Assembly: GCA_949358305.1 (NCBI GenBank)
Contig: OX442314.1
Coordinates: 34,467,608-34,531,607 of the forward strand
Direction: 5' to 3'
Length of the DNA: 64,000 nt
Source: Strigamia acuminata
Lineage: Eukaryota; Arthropoda; Chilopoda; Geophilomorpha; Linotaeniidae
Made by a program: the position numbers and the translations under genes. A model generated the notes under the pieces. That model saw only the letters and a program-made list of their open reading frames with translations. It had not been told where the DNA came from and searched no databases. Within the stretch, counting starts at the first letter, position 1. Each line of letters begins with the position of its first letter. This document shows positions 55,186-64,000 of this stretch, piece by piece.

Positions 55186-55563
55186 TCAACAATCCGCAAT
55201 TCGATGTCCAATCTTTCCGCAACCGTGACATTTAAATTTTAAAGTCGTTTTTTTGCCAGAATTCGATTCATCGTCGCCGTTCTTCGGTTGCTTCCGTTTT
55301 TGGAACGATTTCTTGGCCATCATTGCGTCGGATACGTCTTCCTTTTCTTTTTCTTGAGAAATTGCCGCGGCTATAATTTTAGCTTTTAGCGCTTCCATCG
55401 TCGGCAATGCGACTCGTGATTCCATCGTGATTTTGAACGTATCGAACGATTTCGGCAAACTTTGCAATAACAGCGTCCCAGTAAGTGCCGGATGGATTTC
55501 CACATCCATGTCGAGTAGCTTGTCGACCGCTTCAAAAAATCCTTTCAGTGCGGTTTTGAACAA
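55186..55563 (-). pseudogene. copia-type gag fragment
   Basis: 125 codons on the minus strand. The sequence LTGTLLLQSLPKSFDTFKITM and the terminal zinc knuckle CHGCGKIGHRIADC mark a Ty1/copia Gag. It starts exactly at the junction with the 3' flank of family copy D, so its N-terminal half is missing. Confidence 0.75.
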
Positions 55564-55814
55564 AAAAGTGCCACTTTGAACAAGAAATGGTGGAAAAGAA
55601 ATAAAAAAAAAACAATAAATCTTTGTGCACCTAACATATTTTCATGTAGCAGAAACAATACAATTGTTGATATTTTACATTTTCTTCTTACATGAGAAAT
55701 ACTGACATTTTCAAAAATTAAACAAAACCAATTTTCATTTACCAACTGCTTGTTTCCCCTGGCATTTTATTGTCTTGTTTTACTCGCAAACCACTTGCCG
55801 CGTCAATTGTACGG

Positions 55815-57026
55815 CTACTGCTTCAGCGTCACGACAAGTGATGAGAAGCGGACTGCGAGCCACCCTAAGAAGGCGACCAAGAGAGTCATGCAGATTATGC
55901 CCAGCTCGACTACATAGTTTTTTTCTTGCTTCCACACTGACCAATCAGCTAAGAACCGTTTGCAGCGTTCATCCATCGAGGCGGCAAGGCTGGATTGCCT
56001 GCAATGGGATTCGTTTGTTAGCATGTGTTAGCGTGCGACCAGTGATCAGCGTTTTGTGAACCATCTGGATTTAATTTATTTACAACTGATTGATCATTAA
56101 TTTAATAATTAATTGAATTTTTGTGTCTAAACTTGAATTTTTGTGCCTAAAATTGAATTTTGGTGCCTAAAATTGAATTTTGGTGCCTAAAATTGAATTT
56201 TGGTGCCTAAAATTGAATTTTTGTGCCTAAAATTGAATTTTTGTGCCTAAAATTGAATTTTTGTGCCTAAAATTGAATTTTTGTGCCTAAAATTGAATTT
56301 TTGTGCCTAAAATTGAATTTTTGTGCCTAAAATTGAATTTTTGTGCCTAAAATTAAATTTTTGTGCCTAAAATTGAATTTTTGTGCCTAAAATTGAATTT
56401 TTGTGCCTAAAATTGAATTTTTGTGCCTAAAATTGAATTTTTGTGCCTAAAATTGAATTTTTGTGCCTAAAATTGAATTTTTGTGCCTAAAATTGAATTT
56501 TTGTGCCTAAAATTGAATTTTTGTGCCTAAAATTTAATTTTTTTGTCTAAAATTTAATTTGTTTTTGTAAAATTTGCTATTTTAGATATTAATTTGGTAT
56601 TAATCGGGCCCTGTCTTCGGAGTTTAATTAGCATTTGGGCTAATAATCCGTAATAATAAAAAAAATTCAAACTTAATTTTTTACATTTTTTGTGTCGTAT
56701 TGCAGACACAATGCAAACTGCCTTCATCCCAATAGGCAAAAGCAGTCTCGTTATTCTCGTGGTACCGCTCGTTGCATTTTACGGGACAGAAAAAACATTG
56801 CATGAACAGCTGCCGTTCATGCCAGTCGTAACCGGCCGACTCGCGAACTCTGTGAGCTTCATCTACAAAAATAAATAACAAATAAAAAAAGCAAAAAATT
56901 TATATACCGTATTTTAAATTTATTACTAATTTCCGATGACGACAATACGACCGTTTTCAAGTCGTGATGGTAACAGGACACGGCAGAAATGAGCAGTAAA
57001 CAGAATAAAACGGGCGAGGAAACCAT
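55815..57026 (-). CDS. Four-copy family, copy D (dispersed)
   Basis: Exons 57026-56927, 56862-56685, 55998-55815; 153 residues. It keeps the signal peptide, the C-x2-C-x3-C and C-x-C ectodomain, MDERC, one membrane span (IICMTLLVAFLGWLAVRF) and the SLVVTLK tail of copy C. The donor of intron 2 has changed (GTAAAA) and alters one junction residue. It lies about 16 kb from the A-C cluster, with copia sequence on its downstream side, so it was moved or the cluster was split by insertions. No disabling mutation. Confidence 0.75.
56110..56560. repeat. 20-bp minisatellite in intron 2 of copy D, about 22 units
   Basis: Units are almost all TTTTTGTGCCTAAAATTGAA, a variant that is rare in copies A-C, so the array was homogenised separately in this copy. 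Confidence 0.95.
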
Positions 57027-57239
57027 GATGTTTTGTCGGAAAATTGGTCGTTAAAATGTCGGGTGTAGAATAGAAATCGCACGTGATGACAACAATAGAG
57101 AAAAATGAATGAAAATAAACAATAAAACTGTATATTTTGTGTGTGTAAGAATGCTGCACTATTTTTTCTCATTTTTGATATTTCTTCCTTAAATTATGCA
57201 CTAAAAAGGTGCTACATTCCAGTAGATAGTGGATTCTTA

Positions 57240-57770
57240 ACCTGGAAAATTGCCATTTAAGCTGGAAAATTTGTATTTTAATCAAGAAAATTGCCATTTT
57301 ATGTACGTAATGCGGCATTAAAAGTTATAAAAGTGCCATTTCAAGCTCTAAAAGTGCCATTTCAAACTCTAAAAATGCCCTTTCAAGCTCTAAAAATGCC
57401 ATTTCAAGCTCTAAAAATGCCATTTCAAGCTCTAAAAATGCCATTTCAAGCTCTAAAAATGCCATTTCAAGCTCTAAAAATGCCATTTCAAGCTATAAAA
57501 ATGCCATTTCAAGCTATAAAAATGCCATTTCAAGCTTTAAAATTGCCATTTCAACCTATAAAAATGCCATTTCCAGCTATAAAATGCCATTTCAAGCTAT
57601 AAAAATGCCATTTCAAGCTATAAAAATACCATTTTTAGCTGTAAACATGCGGTTTATAGGAAAGTGCCATTTTGAACAAGGAAAGGGCCATTTTGAAGAA
57701 GGAAAGTGCTATTTTGAACAAGGAAAGGGCTATTTTGAAGAAGGAAAGTTCCATTTTGAATAAGAACATT
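57240..57770. repeat. Array upstream of copy D, about 25 units
   Basis: AAAATGCCATTTCAAGCTCT/CTAT units of 20 bp, highly regular at 57340-57620, then GTGCCATTTTGAACAAGGAA units. The regular part opens a 103-codon frame (KMPFQAL repeats) that is an artefact. It is the longest of the upstream arrays. Confidence 0.9.
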
Positions 57771-57774
57771 GAGG

Positions 57775-58450
57775 AGTGCCCTAGTGTCAGTACCAGTATT
57801 AGCTCACGGAAATTTTGCGATCCGTTTATGATATCAACAGATGCAAGTGAATACGAACTTGGACTGTTCTTAAACAGAAAACCAATAATCAAGAACATGT
57901 AATTGCTAATGCAAGTAAACTCCTAAGCCAAGCTGAACAAAATTATAGTGCAACAGAAAGAGAGTTGTTTAGCAGTCATATTTGCCATTAAAAAATTTAG
58001 ACCTTATTTGTATGGAAAAATGTTCTTAATAATAACTGACCATTCTGCATTAGAATGGTTGAAGAGTGTAAAAAACCCAAATGGAAGACTAGCAAGATGA
58101 AGTTTGCAGTTAGTCGACTTTGACTATGATGTGATATACTGTATAAGTCAGGCAAGAAACATCTCGACGCAGATGCACTAAGCCGTATTCCTGAAGTAAT
58201 TAGCAAGGAAAAAAATGTTAGTTCCCTTACTACTTCTTGAAAATTCAACCTTCCTGCTGAGCAGCGCAAGGATGAAAAAATCTTGGAAATTATCACAGCA
58301 ATGCAACAAATGGAGCAACTTCCGAAGAACAGAAGACGTCTGTTAAAACAGGAAAATGTCTCGTTTAGAAGGAAAAATTTTAAAAATTCTCTAAGCACTG
58401 AAGAAAATTTACTGATTGTACCACAGCTTATAAGGAAAAGTGTTAGACAT
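57775..58450 (+). pseudogene. Old gypsy RNase H fragment, empty-site copy
   Basis: Same sequence as 43575-43644 plus 48540-48805, but without the 4.9-kb insertion, so TTTATGATATCAACAGATGC is continuous at about 57825. It continues through LQLVDFDYDV (end of RNase H) and a linker (ILEIITAMQQMEQL) before joining the Ulp1-bearing sequence near 58450. Several stops. Confidence 0.8.
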
Positions 58451-58544
58451 CCAGAAAGCAAAAGCATTAGCGAAACGAGAGTTTTACCAAGATCCGACTG
58501 TTGTTATGCCAACCGGAACCCAGAAGTAACATTTGCAAATTCGA

Positions 58545-59000
58545 GAACCAATGGAACCCTTGCAATTAGCAGTTGATTATCATGGCAAACTATCAGATAA
58601 AATCGCGTTATCCATAGTCGGCGATCCACCAATTAAAGTTCTCAATCACAAAATGTCTTCTTTAGGACTCATTGAGCCAGGTATGAAGGCATGGATCCAT
58701 ACTAGTGTGGTAAATTATTATCTACAACCGATTGAGAGACAACACCGGAAAGTGTGTGCGTTACCAGTTGAGATGTTAGAATTGATGATTGACCCAAAGA
58801 AATATCTAGAGGCTGTAACCTGGCTGAAGAAATCTTGTGCCAGACATGGGAAAAGTATTTGGATTTTGCAGATTCCAGTGCCACAACATTGACAATTATT
58901 TGTCATTGATTGGAACTATTTCCCGACACAGATTGTGTTACATGACCCATCCAGGCCACTGGATTTCAACTATCAGCCATGCATTTATGTTTGATAGGTG
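58545..59000 (+). pseudogene. Ulp1-like peptidase fragment, second copy
   Basis: About 119 open codons, close to the first copy, again ending CCACAACAT TGA (TGA 58890-58892) right after the presumed catalytic His. Past the stop, QLFVIDWNYFPTQIVLHDP follows in frame. The catalytic Cys region is not visible. Confidence 0.55.
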
Positions 59001-59276
59001 CAGGAGTCTAGTTTTGGTTGATGTTTGCTTTATTGATGATTGATTTGGAATTTTAATTTTGAATTTTGCTCTGTTGATTGAATGATGTTATTTAATTTTT
59101 GATTGACGTTAGCATATTTTCTATGGTTTGTATGTATGTAAACACCAGACGGCATTTTCATCACTCCACGTATGATGCTCAAACAATAAAGCATAACAAA
59201 ATAAACTTCAGCAGTCTTTTTATTTTCTGAGCTGTTTATTTAGCTTAGCACAACTTTAATTCTACATGGCAGCAGA
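59001..59276 (+). repeat. LTR-like segment, second copy
   Basis: Matches 49370-49637, including the TTCTACA/TGGCAGCAGAGG junction. The TATA-like box is altered (ATGTATGTAAAC). Confidence 0.45.
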
Positions 59277-60860
59277 GGATTGAGACGATTGACATGTTTA
59301 TTAACTGTTAAGTCAGGTGCCACGCTAAAAACTGACTTGTGAGAATGAGAAGCATCAAGTGCTCATGTCAGTCAACATGGCTGCCAAAAGCTATTTTTAC
59401 CCAGCAGGATTTGGACAAAAATGAAAGTTTATTGGACTTTGTGCTAGTTGATGACTAGTAGAATTCCAGCATTTTTCAGTGCTTTTTGTGTAGATGAGTC
59501 CAGGTTTGCAAAAAATCTACGCTCATTTCCATGCATAGTTTCAAGCCGAATCGCTGAGTAATGGCAAAGCAACGAGTGTTTTTTTTACATTTTTCAAGAT
59601 GATTGTGACTTTCACTTGCACTAAATCTGGATAACTTTCACAAGGTTTATATGAGTATTTTCTGGAACAACGTCTTGCTAAAAATGTGAATAATAATATT
59701 GTTTTAATACTTGATTCTCAAAGTGGTCAAACTAATCACTTATCCTAATCAAAAGTATTTGGGAATAACATGGCTAACTTGTAAGTGTTGTTTGCAGATA
59801 ATTACTGAAAAATGCACTCTATTTGGTCAACCTTTAGATACGACCTTCCACAGACAACTGAAATATCTTATGAAACAAATAGTTTCTTCATTACCGTAGA
59901 AGATTTTATTGGCAGCCGGAATGACAACTGGACATCAAGAGGTGGAATAATTAGGCTTCAGTTTTTAGCTCACCACCAATTGGGCTCCCCAATCTTTAAG
60001 CCAATATTTAAATACTCATGATATTCTACAAGACTAGTTACTGAAAAAAATTCATTTCAGACTGTCAAAGAAGTAAATTTTACTTTCAAATCTGATGAAA
60101 TGAGTTGTAAGAAATGCTATCTTTCAAAATTTTGAAAGATAGCATTTCAATGTAGGTTTAAACCTACATTTAATAAATGTGCAAGATGTTTCACTGCTCC
60201 TTGTTTATCTTGTTTTTATTTTGATCACACAATTAGTTATAATGGTTAATTAATAATTAACTGCTCTTTGTTTATCTTGAATAAATATAACATCCAAATC
60301 AAATTTGAAGGATTATATGTCTATACTTACAACTTACATGCTACGAATATTAAAATAAATTGGAGGTGGAGGTGGAGCTCGGGCCCTGGAATTGATCAAT
60401 GGGCCCCAGAAGTAGTGGGCCCATAGTCCCCAGAAAATTGTTAAAAAACCAGCAAGGCGAGCCAAAGTATTTTATTTTGGGACATGTAGAAAATTAAAGA
60501 TCCTAACCTATAGAGGCTAATTTTTAACAATTGAGTTTTATTATTTATCTGTGCGCTCCCAAAGTGTGCCTCCTTAGGGATTGTCATGGTAACAGTCCAA
60601 ACAACCAAGAAATGAGCCATTTCCTCAGGATGGTATTTTCTTAAAGAAGAAAAGACAGTCTGAATTTTACTTTGCAATTGAAAACAACAGATTAGAACAC
60701 TGGAAAAAACCACGTTATTTTACTGTGGTTAAGTTGTCTACCATTAGGTGTTTCCGCCATTGCAATATTGATTTCTAATATGCATGCATAAAAATGCGCT
60801 TAAAGCTGTGCAACCTCTGATCGATTTGGCTTGTTTTCCAGCTTTGAGCAAGTACCTGAC
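59277..60860. other. Remainder of duplication copy 2, including transposase fragment
   Basis: The transposase C-terminal fragment is recognisable at about 59790-60245 (QPLDTTFHRQLKYLMKQI, then the Cys block) but split by several indels. The rest is AT-rich non-coding sequence matching 49640-51440. Confidence 0.5.
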
Positions 60861-60889
60861 ACGAAGATGGCAACAACAAACAAAAAAGA

Positions 60890-61505
60890 GGTATCTTATA
60901 CTAAATTAATGCCATAATTTGTAAGATAAGTGCCATTTTATACTAATTAAACTAAAATGTTCATCTTTTCTTAGGTCAAGCCAGTAATATTGCCCGGTTT
61001 TGCGGACATCTCTAAGCCCTTGGTCAATTTAACAAAGAAGGACAAAATATTCGATTAACGACCACCACATGATAGCGCATTTACAACATTGAGGAGCGCC
61101 CTAGTGTCAGTACCAGTATTAGCTCACCCAAATTTTGCAAAACTGTTTATGATATCAACAGATGCAAGTGCATACGAACTTGGACTGTTCTTAAACAGAA
61201 AACCAATAATCAAGAACTTGTAATTGCTAATGCAAGTAGACTCCTAAGCCAAGCCGAACAAAATTTTAGTGCAACAGAAAGAGAATGTTTAGCAGTCATG
61301 TTTGCCATTCAAAAGTTTAGACCTTATTTGTATGAAAAAATGTTCTCAATAATAACTGACCATTCTGCATTAGAATGGTTGAAGAGTGTAAAAAACCCAA
61401 ATGGAAAACTAGCAAGATGGAGTTTGCAGTTAGTCGACTTTGAATATGATGTGATGTACTGTATAAGTCAGGCAAGAAACATCTTGATGCAGATGCACTA
61501 AGAGA
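60890..61505 (+). pseudogene. Third old gypsy RT/RNase H fragment
   Basis: Begins with GCCATTT-like sequence, then the RT end (ILPGFADISKPLVNLTKKDK), a continuous TTTATGATATCAACAG, and RNase H ([35 protein letters not shown]). The frame at 61298-61501 is open but lacks a start in context. A fragment only. Confidence 0.8.
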
Positions 61506-62501
61506 TTAGCAAGGAAAAAAATGTTAGTTCTCTTACTACTTCTTGAAAAATTCGACCTTCCTGCTGAGCAGTGAAAAGATGAAAAAATCTTGGAATTTAT
61601 CACAGCAATGCAACAAATGGAGCAACTTCCGAAGAACCGAAGACGTCCGTTAAAACAGGAAAATGTTTCGTTTAGAAAGTGTAGTGTTTAGATGTGTTGA
61701 TTGTCTAAGATTGAATAATGAATTATAATGTGCTAAATTGGATTGTTGATGGTTGCCCTTGGCACAGGTAATATCAACTACAGAGTAATCCTATTTCCTT
61801 TCCATTTGGTAATTGTTCACAAATAAGAAATGGTAATTTATAAAATTAATTTCGGATATTAGTTAGCTTATTTTCTATTTTCTATTTTCTATTTAATTTA
61901 TGTTCTATTCATCCACAACATTGACATTTCATGAGAAAAGAAAAATAATTAAAAGATTTATTGCCATGACATGTCTCTAAGGTGCAATTAAATTTAAAAC
62001 TCATTGAGGTAAAATTCACTGACACACAATATGAGAGAAGCTTTTCTGTTTTCTTCTATTAAGATATTAAATAATAAACAAAAACAGTTTTTAATCACCA
62101 AAGTTGAGATTTTTATAAAGATTATGCTTATAATTAATAATTAATAACGTAATGCTGTAACGTTTGGCTTATTAAGAGTTTAGAGCCAGGTCATGCAATT
62201 ACAATTACTACTAAGCTGTAAAGTAGATTAATATTAAATAAATCATGATATATTCGGTACGTAATAGGTTTTTAATTAATATTTCAAATAATTATGGTTG
62301 AAATAAACTTTGTGTGGTAAATTATTATAGATGAATTATTTTAGACGAATAAGACTATCCAAATGTAAAGTCTCGTACAGAACGTTGGTGGAATAGATAA
62401 AATACGAGATAATTATTAAAATTATCTAATTATCGGAGGAAAGTCGTAAGCTGACACGTAAATTGAAATATTGAATATTGAAATTTGAAATATTGAAATT
62501 G
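61506..62501. other. AT-rich, nothing recognised
   Basis: The gypsy linker is still detectable to about 61675. Beyond it there are only short low-complexity repeats (TTTCTATTTTCTA near 61875, TGAAATATTGAA near 62465-62500). Confidence 0.4.
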
Positions 62502-62811
62502 AAATACCGTACCGCCCCGTTTAAACGCCCGGGTTCAAAAAAGCGCCGGCCCCGTTTTAGCGCCGGGCAGTCATTGGTGGTTCAGTGAATTGGCGCCGGC
62601 CCCGAATAAGCGCCGGGTCCCCAAAAATCACCGATTTTTTGTAAAAAATCGGCGATTTTTGCCGAAAATTCGCCTTTTTTTGCAAAAAATTGACGAATTT
62701 TCGGTTATGCGCCGGGTTCAAATTAGCGCCGGGTTTCAAATTAGCGCCGGGGAAGCGGATGGAAAAAAGGAATTAAACGCCCGGGCGTTTAAACGGGGCG
62801 GTACGGTATTT
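62502..62811. mobile_element. GC-rich MITE with perfect 32-bp terminal inverted repeats
   Basis: The left end AAATACCGTACCGCCCCG... is repeated in reverse complement at 62780-62811 with no mismatch that I see over 32 bp. The interior repeats GCGCCGGG several times and has a central inverted ATCACCGATTTTT/AAAAATCGGCGAT segment. The GC content contrasts sharply with the AT-rich surroundings. No ORF of its own; the 62590-62820 frame is an accident of the repeats. Confidence 0.85.
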
Positions 62812-63296
62812 AATATTTAATATTAAACATCGTAAAGAGTGTAATACAAATATAAAAAAATGTTGTGAATTTTGGCATTTTACACTGAAGAAATAAGAAA
62901 ATTGTAAATTAGGCGTATAAAAACAAATTTAAAACAAATCATGCTGACTTGAGACGTTTCGTACATGAATATCATTAACTTATCAACGAATCAGCTGTAT
63001 GTCGGCCGCCAATACGTCGCAAGAGGGCGCGCGGACGTATCACAAGCATTGGTGATATGTCCAGCGAACGTTTTTTGTAGCAGCCAATCAGAGCCGATTA
63101 TTGTAGTACTTAATCTGTGTATTTCGTTGAATAAAATCACTTGTATAGTCTTTAACCCTGACGACTCGTTGTATTGTTCCGGATCCGCGAATTCCAACCT
63201 CCTTGCAGCACGAATTGAAGGTTGTATAGAAGTTAGACGTGGTATTTTAGTACAAACGAGCATTTAACTCATTTCTTGTCGTGTTTAAGTCGTAAG
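62812..63296. promoter_or_regulatory. Upstream region of the capping-enzyme gene
   Basis: Contains a CCAAT box (about 63082), a GAATAAAATCAC segment (63129) and CTTTAACCCTGACGACTCG, an arrangement reminiscent of a retroelement LTR (promoter then polyadenylation signal). I cannot find terminal repeats to prove it. A 100-codon frame at 62965-63267 has no recognisable domain. Confidence 0.3.
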
Positions 63297-64000
63297 ATGT
63301 CTACTGATATTCCTCAAAGGTGGTTGCAGTGTCCAAACACAGCAACTCGTTTAGTAGGCGAACGTTTTTTTGCGTTTAAAACGCCTTTGAAATCAAATCA
63401 AGTCCCTCCTGACTATATATTCACACCTTCAATGATAGTAGCACGCAGATTTATGGTCATGCTCAGTTATGAAGCAAATTTGGGTCTGTGGATTAATTTG
63501 ACGAACACCGACAGATTTTATGACAAAGCAGAGGTTGAATCTCGGGATATATTATACGTGAGACTGCCATGTCGAAGGAACGACGACGAATGCCCGGATT
63601 TAAATGAAACGCGTAAATTTATTAATACCTGCAGTAACTTTATATCGGCACACACGTCGCAGCTTATAGGAATTCATGACACACACGGATTTAATAAAAC
63701 TGGATTCTTGATCGTTGCTTACTTGATAGAGAAGCAGGGATGGGACGTACGTTCAGCCGTTAAGGAATTTGCGCAAGCTAGACCACCTGGCATATACAGA
63801 GCGGATTATTTACTCGAACTATTTACTCGATATGGTGATCCGACTCATGTGCCAACAATAGAGCTTCCGTTTTGGTGCCAGGAATTGTTCAATGATGCAG
63901 AAAAACCGGCTCAGTGCCATGGATTTTATAACGGCGCAGGAAATTCGAGTCGTATGTCAACAATAACGTCTCCAGATTGGGGCGAAAAATTTCACATTGA
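63297..64000 (+). CDS. mRNA-capping enzyme, N-terminal triphosphatase domain, catalytic Cys replaced
   Basis: Open from ATG to the window edge, 234 codons, no intron. The segment matches the RNA 5'-triphosphatase domain of metazoan mRNA-capping enzymes: PQRWLQCP at the start, GLWINLTNTDRFYD, and FAQARPPGIYRADYLLELF. The phosphate-binding loop reads HDTHGFNKTGFL, residues 127-138, where the family has His-Cys. Asp128 (GAC, 63678-63680) therefore replaces the nucleophile of this cysteine-phosphatase, while the loop's basic residue is Lys rather than Arg. The guanylyltransferase domain would lie beyond the window. It may be a pseudo-phosphatase paralogue, a retrocopy (no introns) or a transferred gene. 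Confidence 0.85.
   Translation, partial: MSTDIPQRWLQCPNTATRLVGERFFAFKTPLKSNQVPPDYIFTPSMIVARRFMVMLSYEANLGLWINLTNTDRFYDKAEVESRDILYVRLPCRRNDDECPDLNETRKFINTCSNFISAHTSQLIGIHDTHGFNKTGFLIVAYLIEKQGWDVRSAVKEFAQARPPGIYRADYLLELFTRYGDPTHVPTIELPFWCQELFNDAEKPAQCHGFYNGAGNSSRMSTITSPDWGEKFHI

Larger units (their letters stand above)
57830..60870. repeat. Segmental duplication, copy 2
   Basis: Second copy of 48540-51440; see that entry. It has a 60123-60160 inverted segment (ATCTTTCAAAATTTTGAAAGAT) absent from copy 1. Confidence 0.85.

Noticed and set aside
57291-57602. 103-codon ORF of KMPFQAL repeats
   Set aside because: Accident of the 20-bp upstream array of family copy D; three 20-bp units give a repeated reading frame.

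Overview
The window is invertebrate nuclear DNA. The host genes have many short GT-AG introns (mostly 50-70 nt). The readable gene set is metazoan: OMA1, PSMG2, an FRRS1-type Reeler/DOMON/cytochrome b561 reductase, a galaxin-like protein and an mRNA-capping enzyme. Two Y-RNA-like genes are also present. The species cannot be named from this; an ecdysozoan such as a crustacean is plausible, but that is inference. More than half of the window is mobile or repeated DNA.

Layout. 1-13510: most of a very young Ty3/gypsy LTR retrotransposon. The left LTR is cut by the window edge, and the LTR pair shows about one difference in 870 bp. It has 1755-bp LTRs, an Asn-rich ORF, a gag split over two frames, a textbook -1 frameshift signal, pol, and an unusual Cys/His and RS-rich third ORF in the position where env would be. 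It is inserted in the coding region of a galaxin paralogue whose last exon survives at 13512-13709. 13710-16340: non-coding, with a 24-bp minisatellite, a 78-bp palindrome and a hAT-like scrap. 16344-29053: the main host gene block, all on the + strand: galaxin-like gene, a small ORF, OMA1, PSMG2, two Pol III Y-RNA-like genes, and FRRS1-like (one in-frame TGA in the Reeler exon). 29.7-32.1 kb: decayed mariner-like element with a nested MITE, then a CCHC fragment. 32354-33373 (-): an intact 339-codon orphan gene.

34.1-40.0 kb and 55.8-57.0 kb (-): four intact copies of an unrecognised three-exon gene encoding 153-158 residue proteins with a signal peptide, a short Cys-containing ectodomain and one C-terminal membrane span. 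Each copy carries a 20-bp minisatellite in intron 2 and another 20-bp-period array upstream. This is the best candidate for something undescribed. 40.3-55.6 kb and 57.8-61.5 kb: a copia fragment, a complete young 4.9-kb gypsy element nested in an older gypsy fragment, a roughly 3-kb segmental duplication carrying a broken Ulp1-like peptidase and a transposase C-terminus, a hAT MITE and a second copia gag fragment. 62.5-62.8 kb: a GC-rich MITE. 63297-end: the start of an intronless mRNA-capping enzyme whose phosphatase loop has Asp where the catalytic Cys belongs.

The host genes do not form one pathway. OMA1 is a mitochondrial inner-membrane protease, PSMG2 a proteasome-assembly chaperone, the FRRS1-like protein a membrane reductase, and the galaxin-like and four-copy families are secreted or membrane proteins.
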